Source: Bacillota bacterium (GTDB taxonomy: Bacteria; Bacillota; UBA4882; UBA8346). From it: DNA of 64,000 bases. Of the stretch, positions 44,466 through 51,698 are shown in pieces. The stretch is from the NCBI GenBank assembly GCA_023392595.1, contig JAEVYU010000046.1:1-64000 (forward strand), in the 5' to 3' direction. Below the pieces are notes generated by a model. The model saw only the letters and a program-made list of their open reading frames with translations, ran no database searches and had not been told where the DNA came from. Within the stretch, counting starts at the first letter, position 1, and every line of letters starts with the position of its first letter. The position numbers and the translations under genes are program-made.

Positions 44466-47296
44466 ATAAAATACGTGTACATGAGTTAAGCAAGGAATTG
44501 GGAATCAGTATTAAAGAATTGATGGCTTTTTTAAATCCGTTGGGCGCCAATGTTCGTAATCATATGAGTACCATTGATGATAAATTTGTTGATGAGGCAA
44601 AAACGGCATTTTCAACGGCTTCGAAATCAAAAACAGACTTTACGGCGGTTAAAAGTTCCGATGCTCAGAATGGGCTCAAAAATGAAGCGGCCAAGCCGCA
44701 AATAGCTGAAAAAGCTCCAGCTGCCGAAGAAGGAGCCCTGCGGAAGACCCCTTCTAGAATTGAGCACACCACACCGGCTGGCACCGGTAGTGCAGCTGCC
44801 AATTCTTCAAAGCCGGCGGGGGCCGAGCCAAGGGGTAACTCTAATTATCGGGAGCCGGTTCGTCAAACCGGGATGCCCCCTTCAAAGGGAAGCCCAAATC
44901 GTAATGAAGCGCCCCATCGGGAGGCGTTTGCCGGGCCACAACAAAGGGAGGGTTCCGCACAGCGGGTTGAACAGCCCGGTAGAACCAATGGTTCACGGGT
45001 TTCGCCGATGAATCATTTGCGAACCGGTATCAACCAGGAACGGAAACCGGCCCCGAATCCAAATAACCGGCCTGCTTCCCAGAATGATAATTCCGGGCGA
45101 TATGGAAACCGTCGCCCCGGGGAAGCGCCAAAACCGATGGCTCCTGTATCAAATGGCGGGCCGTCAAGGACTCCGCAGGGAAGCCAAAACCATAGTGCTT
45201 CCGGAGTTCGTTCTCAACAAAATGCGGGCCAGAGACCGGCGCAAGGCCAGCCCAGAGCCATGCAAAGACCTAACCAAGGGCCTCAAAGACAGGGCCAAAA
45301 TCAAGGGCCGCATCAAAATCAAGGACTCCGCCCAAACCAAGGACCTCGTCCAAATTCGAATTTTGGGCCAAAGAATGGGCACGGTAATTCGGGCGCCAGA
45401 CAACAAGAAGGACGGAATCAATTTTCCGGCCGAAACGCCACCCGTTCAAACAATAATCAAAACAACCGGGGCCAACAAGGCCGTTTTCAGGAAAACCGGT
45501 TCCAGTCTACAGCGAAACCCCAAACTCTCACAACCAGTGTAAGATCAGTCCAGTTGCCTGATTTTATGAGTATCAAGGAGTTTTCTCAGTTGGTGGAATT
45601 ACCGGCCAGCGATATAATAAAAAAATTAATCGGTCTTGGAGTGATGGCAACCATCAACCAAGAGATTGATCGCGATACCATGATTTTAATCGCCGATGAA
45701 TACGGAATTGCAGCCACTGCGGCAAAAACCGAAGCCGAAAAATTAGAATTTGTCGAAGCCGAAGATGATCCCGGCAGCTTGATCACTCGTCCTCCGGTGG
45801 TTACTATCTTAGGGCATGTTGATCATGGTAAAACCTCTTTGCTGGATGCGATTCGTCAAACAAACGTTACTTCTCAGGAAGCCGGCGGTATTACCCAGCA
45901 TATCGGCGCCTATCAAGTTGAATTAAAAGAACGGAAAATTACCTTTTTGGATACTCCGGGACATGCGGCTTTCACAGCAATGCGGGCCCGAGGTGCTCAG
46001 GTGACTGATATCGCAATCCTGGTGGTGGCGGCTGATGACGGGGTTATGCCTCAGACGGTTGAAGCTATTAATCATGTGCAGGATGCAAATGTTCCCATTA
46101 TCGTCGCGATCAACAAAATTGACAAGCCGGGAGCGAATCTGGACCGTATTAAAACGGATTTGATGCAATTTGGATTAGTGGATGAAGCTTTGGGTGGGGA
46201 AACTATATTCGTACCGGTTTCCGCTAAAAAAAGAACCGGTATTGAGACCCTATTGGAAATGATACTTTTAGTGGCCGATGTTAAGGACCTCAAGGCAAAC
46301 CCTGAGCGTTTGGCTAAAGGAACAATCATCGAAGCCAAACTGGATAAAGGGCGGGGACCTGTCGCGACAGTACTGGTGCAAAATGGTACGCTGCAAGTCG
46401 GCGACCCGATTATAGCCGGGGCTGCTGCGGGAAAAGTTAAAGTTCTCAACAATGATAAAGGAAAAAGGGTTAAAAAGGCGGGTCCTTCAACTCCTGTCGA
46501 AGTGATTGGCTTTGATGAAGTGCCGGAAGCCGGAGATATTTTGCATGTCGCCGCTGAAGAAAGTTCAGCGCGGCATTTAGCCGATAAGCGGATGCAGTAT
46601 AAACGTGAAACCGAATTAAAGAAAACCCAAAAGATTACGTTAGATGACTTGTTTACGAAAATAAAAGAAGGCGAAATCAAAGAGCTGAAGATTGTGCTTA
46701 AAGCGGATGTTCAAGGATCAGTGGAAGCTATCCGCCAATCACTGGAAAAACTATCTACCGAAGAAGTCAGAGTCAAAGTTATCCAGGGGGCGGTAGGAGG
46801 TATTGGCGAAGGCGATGTGATGTTGGCTTCGGCTTCCAACGCTATTATTATCGGTTTCAATGTTCGCCCTGATCCCAGCGCTAAACGCAGCGCCGAAAAG
46901 GAAAATGTCGACATCCGGCTATACCGGGTCATCTATAATATTATAGAAGATGTTCAGAAAGCCATGGAAGGTATGCTGGAACCGACCTTTAAAGAAGTTA
47001 TTAATGGAAAAGCCGAAATCCGTCAAGTTTATAAAGTTCCCAAAGTGGGTAATATTGCCGGATGTCACGTGCTTGAGGGCAAAATAACCCGCAGTAACGA
47101 TATTCGACTGATTCGGGACAATATCGTTATTTTGGAAGGTAAAATTGATTCTTTAAAACGCTTTAAGGATGATGTCCGTGAAGTTTCCGAAGGTTTTGAA
47201 TGCGGAATTGGCATCGAAAAGTATAATGATATCAAAGAAGGGGACATTATTGAGGCCTTTTCAATGGAAGAAGTAAAACGTACGATGGCCAAATAA
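44462..47296 (+). CDS. infB: Translation initiation factor IF-2, apparent ATA start
   Basis: 944 residues if started at ATA 44462. The N-terminal NKIRVHELSKELGISIKELM is the conserved IF2 N-terminal helical domain, so the first usual start codon in frame (TTG 44498) would cut it off. GGAGGTGA lies nine bases upstream counted from GGAGG. Residues about 60-350 are a Gly/Asn/Gln/Arg/Pro-rich disordered linker. The G domain has GHVDHGKT (451-458), DTPGHAAF and NKID; C-terminal domains follow. It brings initiator tRNA to the 30S subunit. A single A-to-G change would restore an ordinary ATGA overlap, so a base error must be excluded. Confidence 0.93.
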   Translation: MNKIRVHELSKELGISIKELMAFLNPLGANVRNHMSTIDDKFVDEAKTAFSTASKSKTDFTAVKSSDAQNGLKNEAAKPQIAEKAPAAEEGALRKTPSRIEHTTPAGTGSAAANSSKPAGAEPRGNSNYREPVRQTGMPPSKGSPNRNEAPHREAFAGPQQREGSAQRVEQPGRTNGSRVSPMNHLRTGINQERKPAPNPNNRPASQNDNSGRYGNRRPGEAPKPMAPVSNGGPSRTPQGSQNHSASGVRSQQNAGQRPAQGQPRAMQRPNQGPQRQGQNQGPHQNQGLRPNQGPRPNSNFGPKNGHGNSGARQQEGRNQFSGRNATRSNNNQNNRGQQGRFQENRFQSTAKPQTLTTSVRSVQLPDFMSIKEFSQLVELPASDIIKKLIGLGVMATINQEIDRDTMILIADEYGIAATAAKTEAEKLEFVEAEDDPGSLITRPPVVTILGHVDHGKTSLLDAIRQTNVTSQEAGGITQHIGAYQVELKERKITFLDTPGHAAFTAMRARGAQVTDIAILVVAADDGVMPQTVEAINHVQDANVPIIVAINKIDKPGANLDRIKTDLMQFGLVDEALGGETIFVPVSAKKRTGIETLLEMILLVADVKDLKANPERLAKGTIIEAKLDKGRGPVATVLVQNGTLQVGDPIIAGAAAGKVKVLNNDKGKRVKKAGPSTPVEVIGFDEVPEAGDILHVAAEESSARHLADKRMQYKRETELKKTQKITLDDLFTKIKEGEIKELKIVLKADVQGSVEAIRQSLEKLSTEEVRVKVIQGAVGGIGEGDVMLASASNAIIIGFNVRPDPSAKRSAEKENVDIRLYRVIYNIIEDVQKAMEGMLEPTFKEVINGKAEIRQVYKVPKVGNIAGCHVLEGKITRSNDIRLIRDNIVILEGKIDSLKRFKDDVREVSEGFECGIGIEKYNDIKEGDIIEAFSMEEVKRTMAK

Positions 47297-47342
47297 GGAA
47301 CCACAAGACTTGTTATGTCACTTTTGAGAGGGGGAATAATTT

Positions 47343-47702
47343 ATGGCCGACCACAGGAATGAACGGTTGCGGGAACTTATTAAAGCGGAGTTTGGATCCA
47401 TTTTACAGCGTGATCTGAAAGATCCCCGTATTGGTTTTGTCAGTGTGATGGATGTGGAAGTATCCAATGATTATAGTCATGTCAAAATATTTGTTAGCAT
47501 TATGGGTGATGATGAGGCCAAACGTTTAACAATGGAAGGGTTGGAAAGCGCAAAAGGATTTATCCGAACTGAACTTGGGCATCGAATCCGTTTGCGCCAC
47601 ACACCGGAAGTTCATATTATTCCCGATAATAGTATTGAACATGGTTCACGTATTTTTGAGCTCTTGAATGAAGTAAAAAAGGAACAGAGGGGCGAATCAT
47701 AG
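47343..47702 (+). CDS. rbfA: Ribosome-binding factor A
   Basis: 119 residues with the KH-like fold and typical segments RLRELIKAEFGSILQRDLKDPRIG (given here in part only), VEVSNDYSHVKIFVSI and RIRLRHTPEVHI. It binds immature 30S subunits and helps 16S rRNA maturation. GAGAGGGGG precedes the ATG; it is directly followed by nrnA. Confidence 0.93.
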   Translation: MADHRNERLRELIKAEFGSILQRDLKDPRIGFVSVMDVEVSNDYSHVKIFVSIMGDDEAKRLTMEGLESAKGFIRTELGHRIRLRHTPEVHIIPDNSIEHGSRIFELLNEVKKEQRGES

Positions 47703-48731
47703 TTGGATCTTCCGTTTCTGGAGTTTTTCGAATTTATCAGGGATAAACAAAGATTGATCATTGGCTGTCATGTACACCCTGATGGGGATGCCATCGGTTC
47801 GACTTTAGCGCTTGGTAGAGCCCTCTCCCAAATGGGTAAACAAGTTGTCATGATTTGTAGTGATGGAGTGCCGAATGTTTACCGTTTTTTAGAGGGTAGC
47901 GCTCTCATTCGGTCGGATTACAATTCGTCGGATTTTGCCCCGGCGGATGGTAATCCGATTAATTTTCAATCTCAGGAACCCGAGGCCTTAATTAGTGTGG
48001 ACTGTGCGGAAAAAGAACGCATAGCACTGCCGGCTGAAATTTTTGAGAAAAACCTGCCCGTGATTAATATTGACCATCATATAACCAATATTGGTTTTGG
48101 ACAACTTAATTTAATTCAACCGGATGCAGCTGCCACGGGAGAAGTAATTTATCGTCTTCTAACATCCGGTGGCGTCAAAATGGATAACCCAATTGCGGTT
48201 GCTCTATATACGGCTATAGCAACAGATACCGGTTTTTTCCGGTACACCAACACTTCTTGGTATACTATGGAAATCGCTGCCGAACTTGTTAAAAACTATC
48301 AGGTTGATCTTGCTAAAGTGGCTGAACAAGTTCATGACCAAAAAAGTTATAATTCAATCCGGCTCCTTGGGGAAGTTTTGGATTCGATTCAGGTCGGGGT
48401 GGGGGGCAAAGTAGCTTGGGCGGTTTTAAACCAGCAAATGCTTGCCAAGTATCCGGTGGAAAATGAAGAGACTGAAAGTTATGTTAATTACGCCCGTTCG
48501 ATTGAAGGAGTGGAAATCGGTATTTTATTTAAAGAATTCAAACCCGGTGAAATTAAGTTGAGTTGGCGCTCAACCACGGCAGTTGATGTCAGTAAACTGG
48601 CAGCCAATTTTGGAGGCGGGGGTCATGCCCGGGCCGCCGGATGTAATATAAACGGTCCGTTGGAAAGGATTATAGCCGAGGTGCTAAACTATATCAGCGG
48701 TTTTTACGAACAATGTGGCATGGAATTTTAG
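47703..48731 (+). CDS. nrnA: Bifunctional oligoribonuclease / PAP phosphatase NrnA
   Basis: 342 residues with DHH (HVHPDGDAIGSTLAL, DCAEKERI, NIDHH) and DHHA1 (GGGGHARAAGC) domains. It degrades nanoRNAs and dephosphorylates pAp. Start codon TTG 47703, directly after the rbfA stop, with GAGGGGCG upstream. Its 3' end overlaps truB by 19 bases. Confidence 0.92.
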   Translation: MDLPFLEFFEFIRDKQRLIIGCHVHPDGDAIGSTLALGRALSQMGKQVVMICSDGVPNVYRFLEGSALIRSDYNSSDFAPADGNPINFQSQEPEALISVDCAEKERIALPAEIFEKNLPVINIDHHITNIGFGQLNLIQPDAAATGEVIYRLLTSGGVKMDNPIAVALYTAIATDTGFFRYTNTSWYTMEIAAELVKNYQVDLAKVAEQVHDQKSYNSIRLLGEVLDSIQVGVGGKVAWAVLNQQMLAKYPVENEETESYVNYARSIEGVEIGILFKEFKPGEIKLSWRSTTAVDVSKLAANFGGGGHARAAGCNINGPLERIIAEVLNYISGFYEQCGMEF

Positions 48732-49639
48732 TGGTTCATAAAGAACGAGGAATGACCTCCCATCAAGTTGTGGCTGTACTGCGCCGGATGTTAAAGCAGA
48801 GTGAGGCTGGGCATACCGGAACTCTGGATCCGGAAGCAACCGGAGTCTTGGTGGTGGGACTGGGTCAGGCAACGCGTTCTTTTTCATTTTTAAATGAAGA
48901 TTGTAAAGTATACCGTGGAGAAATCGTTTTGGGTCAAAGCACCGATACCCAGGATGCTACCGGCCAGGTGATTCAAGAGTGCCCGGATACTCAGGTGAAG
49001 ATGGAAAACCTCCGGAAAGCCATGGATGGGTTAACCGGAACCATCAACCAAATACCGCCGATGTTTTCAGCAGTGAAAGTTCATGGACAAAAACTTTATG
49101 ATTTGGCCCGTAAAGGAGTTACCGTCGATAGGACGCCCAGAGTGATCAATGTCACCCAATGGGAAGTTTTAAATCCCCGGGAAAGTTATGGATTTAAAGA
49201 TTCGGTCATGGTTGAAATAACTTGTTCCAAGGGTACATATATTCGAACTTTAATCCACGATTTGGGAACTTGCTTGGGGACAGGCGCTCATATGGGAGAA
49301 CTGATCAGGCTTCGCTCCGGTCAATTCCATTTAAATCAATCGTTGAAAATTTCTGAAATTGAAAACCATCTAAAAATGGGTACTCTTCATTCCCGGATGA
49401 TAACTTTGGGGGAAGCGCTTAATCATTTGCCTTCGATGCAACCTAGCGGGGAAGATGTGATAAAAGCTCTTCACGGAGGTAAGATATCGTTTCAAAAATA
49501 CCCCTGTGATTCTCCACCCGGGTCCTATGCAAAGTTTTTGGATAATTTATTGCAAGTTATTGCAGTAGCTCAATTAACATTGGACAATACCGGAACTTAT
49601 TTATATTGGCAACCGGTTAAAGTTTTTCATTATCTTTAG
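48713..49639 (+). CDS. truB: tRNA pseudouridine-55 synthase
   Basis: 308 residues. GHTGTLDPEATGVL holds the catalytic Asp39; the VHGQKLYDLARKG and CSKGTYIRTLIHDLG motifs are typical. It makes pseudouridine 55 in the T-loop of tRNA. The start codon lies within the end of nrnA. Confidence 0.95.
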   Translation: MWHGILVVHKERGMTSHQVVAVLRRMLKQSEAGHTGTLDPEATGVLVVGLGQATRSFSFLNEDCKVYRGEIVLGQSTDTQDATGQVIQECPDTQVKMENLRKAMDGLTGTINQIPPMFSAVKVHGQKLYDLARKGVTVDRTPRVINVTQWEVLNPRESYGFKDSVMVEITCSKGTYIRTLIHDLGTCLGTGAHMGELIRLRSGQFHLNQSLKISEIENHLKMGTLHSRMITLGEALNHLPSMQPSGEDVIKALHGGKISFQKYPCDSPPGSYAKFLDNLLQVIAVAQLTLDNTGTYLYWQPVKVFHYL

Positions 49640-49664
49640 CAAAAGTGGAGGCGCGCGCGCGCTC

Positions 49665-50606
49665 ATGAAAATTTGGGAAACACTCCGGGAAGCAAAGCAA
49701 GATTTAACAAATACCGTCAGTGCGGTTACGATAGGAAATTTTGATGGAGTTCACCGCGGTCATCAAATGATCATCCGCAGCACGATAGAATTGGCAAGGC
49801 AGATATCCGGACAAGCAATTGTTGTTAGTTTTTCAAATCATACGGACGCTATCGTAAGTGAGCGGCCTCCGTTATTGAATCAGCCGGTTATTCGTCAGGA
49901 TTTACTTTCAGGATTGGGAGTAGACGGGCTTTTGGTTATCGAATTCAACCGGGAATTCGCAGAATTGACTCCGGAAATATTCTTTGAACAATGGTTGGTC
50001 GACGGATTAAAAACCCGGGCGGTTGTGGTTGGATATGATTTCAAATTCGGCGCTGCCGGGCGGGGGGATTATCAGTTATTGCAACAACTTTGTAATCCCA
50101 AAGATATTGTTCACAAACAAATTGCTGCGGTAAAAGAGGACGGACAGATCATTTCCAGTTCGATGATCCGACAGCTAATTTCTGCTGGAAAGATTGAGTT
50201 GGCCAATGAAATGCTGGGTTATCATTACCAGATCGTTGGAACCGTGGCTCATGGAGAACAAAGGGGAAGAACCCTGGGTTTCCCTACGGCCAACATTCAA
50301 TTAGCTCCCCAATATTTGTTGCCGGCTTACGGCGTTTATCTTGTAGAATTTATGGTTGGAGACAAAACTTTTTCGGGCGTGGCCGGGGTGGGAGTAAAAC
50401 CGACTTTTGGAATTTACGCTCCTTTGATTGAAGTCTATGTGTTAGATACTGAACAGGATTTTTATAATAAAGCAGTTAAAGTAAGGTTTCTGAAATTTTT
50501 GAGAGCGGAGACTCAATTCTCGGATGCGCCTGCCTTAAAAAAACAAATTGCCGCAGATGTACAAAGGGCACGGATGTATCTTCGGGAAACCACGGTTCTT
50601 AAGTAG
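49665..50606 (+). CDS. ribF: Bifunctional riboflavin kinase / FAD synthetase
   Basis: 313 residues. The N-terminal nucleotidyltransferase has IGNFDGVHRGHQ (23-34) and a SSSMIRQL-like motif; the C-terminal riboflavin kinase has HGEQRGRTLGFPTANI (about 194-209). It converts riboflavin to FMN and FAD. The GGAGG site is separated from the ATG by an unusual alternating CG run (49651-49661). Last gene of the operon; rpsO and pnp, often next, are absent here. Confidence 0.95.
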   Translation: MKIWETLREAKQDLTNTVSAVTIGNFDGVHRGHQMIIRSTIELARQISGQAIVVSFSNHTDAIVSERPPLLNQPVIRQDLLSGLGVDGLLVIEFNREFAELTPEIFFEQWLVDGLKTRAVVVGYDFKFGAAGRGDYQLLQQLCNPKDIVHKQIAAVKEDGQIISSSMIRQLISAGKIELANEMLGYHYQIVGTVAHGEQRGRTLGFPTANIQLAPQYLLPAYGVYLVEFMVGDKTFSGVAGVGVKPTFGIYAPLIEVYVLDTEQDFYNKAVKVRFLKFLRAETQFSDAPALKKQIAADVQRARMYLRETTVLK

Positions 50607-50633
50607 GAGATGGAGATCCCAACGATCTTCGTA

Positions 50634-50669
50634 AAAAATTAGGAGGCTGTCTCGTTTAGGACAGCCTCC
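50634..50669 (-). terminator. Terminator for the small minus-strand membrane gene
   Basis: GGAGGCTGTC (50642-50651) pairs perfectly with GACAGCCTCC (50660-50669). Read on the minus strand it is followed by TAATTTTTT. On the plus strand it may also help end the ribF transcript. Confidence 0.75.
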
Positions 50670-50676
50670 GGATATT

Positions 50677-50829
50677 TTAGTGTTTGACCTTTGCAGTTTT
50701 AACCGCGTTTCCTTGGGTTCCTCGCTGTATTCTGGCCTTTTCAGCCACAAATTTTTCCGCTTTGTGGGCGTAAAAAGCGAACAAACTGAAAATACCAAGT
50801 ACAATGATTACTGTGACGATTTGAAACAT
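50677..50829 (-). CDS. Small membrane protein (50 aa), not previously called
   Basis: The frame starts at ATG 50829 with GGAGGG six bases upstream and ends just before a strong terminator. MFQIVTVIIVLGIFSLFAF is one membrane segment, followed by YAHKAEKFVAEKARIQRG and a Lys-rich tail predicted to be cytoplasmic. Signals on both ends make it convincing despite its size. Family unknown; perhaps a small regulator or structural peptide. The 122-residue membrane protein at 50864 lies just upstream on the same strand. Confidence 0.65.
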   Translation of the reverse strand: MFQIVTVIIVLGIFSLFAFYAHKAEKFVAEKARIQRGTQGNAVKTAKVKH

Positions 50830-50863
50830 CGAATGCCCTCCAATACTTGTAATATATTACAAA

Positions 50864-51232
50864 TCAATGCCGGGGGCAATCAAGATCTTCATCGGTATCA
50901 CGGGTCTGACGGTAAAAAAATGAAAAAAACAAAATGGTTACGATGTAAACGGACAATAAGGGATAACCAGACCATTTGCTTTGAAATACTGGCTCGATTA
51001 TCGTGATTTTGGTAGCCGGGAATGGCAGGCTTTTCGCTCCATAGTTAGTAAAAAGCGATTCCAGGCGTGGCAAGCCATTCAATATTAAATCCGTTATTTC
51101 TTGTAAGTGCAGACCGGGTACGAAAGGAGTATTGGTTAGATCTTTATCCGTGGTTATGGTATAACCCAATATACAACCTAAGATTATAATTACAAGCAGC
51201 AGGATGATAATTGCTTGATAAAACTTTTTCAA
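50864..51232 (-). CDS. Hypothetical membrane protein (122 aa)
   Basis: Start TTG at 51232 with GAGGGG upstream. A strong N-terminal membrane segment (AIIILLLVIIILGCILGY), an external loop of about 60 residues, and a second segment (LLSVYIVTILFFSFFY) before a short acidic tail. The family is not recognised. It probably shares a transcript with the 50-residue membrane protein 35 bases downstream. Confidence 0.6.
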   Translation of the reverse strand: MKKFYQAIIILLLVIIILGCILGYTITTDKDLTNTPFVPGLHLQEITDLILNGLPRLESLFTNYGAKSLPFPATKITIIEPVFQSKWSGYPLLSVYIVTILFFSFFYRQTRDTDEDLDCPRH

Positions 51233-51468
51233 AATTTCCCCTCACCGTCGTAATATCGTAATCGTATTATATCAGTCTTCGTGAATGGTATCAACATTCT
51301 TTCTTCGGGTCAGGATTAAGGTTTCTTGGGTGAGAAATTTTTTTAGTCCCAATGAATCAGGAACCCCTTGAATTTAGTTGCGGTGAGAAAAATATTTTTG
51401 AAAGAAGCAAAATGAGGTTAAATTATAGTTACAAAGGATATTTTTTTGGGAATTAAGGAGGATCTGAA

Positions 51469-51501
51469 ATGATAATCGCGAAAAATAATCGTTGGGTATA
51501 A
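51469..51501 (+). CDS. Possible 10-residue minigene in the ppdK leader
   Basis: AAGGAGG lies eight bases before ATG 51469; the frame reads MIIAKNNRWV and stops. A strong site on such a short frame, 200 bases upstream of ppdK, suggests a leader peptide, but it could be chance. Confidence 0.3.
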   Translation: MIIAKNNRWV

Positions 51502-51611
51502 CAAATTCCAGAAGTTTCCATATTTTATATTGATCTACCCTCTCATAAACATCGTTGCGTTTTCAGATTGAAAACAACATATTGTGTGAAATACCAAAGA
51601 TTAAAATAAGT

Positions 51612-51673
51612 CTTACCGGGAAGAGTAAATGCGTGCCTTTGCGCATGACCTTATACACTTCCCTGGCTAATAA
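51612..51673 (+). promoter_or_regulatory. Foldable leader element upstream of ppdK
   Basis: ATGCG...CGCAT forms an inner hairpin around TGCCTTTG (about 51630-51647), enclosed by CCGGGAAG and CTTCCCTGG (about 51616-51668). It lies 30 bases before the ppdK ribosome binding site. No T run follows, so any control would be at translation. The rest of the 51233-51610 spacer shows no other clear signal. Confidence 0.4.
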
Positions 51674-51698
51674 ATCATAATACATAGGAGGAGTTTTG

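Noticed and set aside
44760..45542. Overlapping long frames in the low-complexity linker of infB
   Set aside because: They lie within the Gly/Asn/Gln/Arg-rich region in other frames, show biased composition only, and have no ribosome binding sites.
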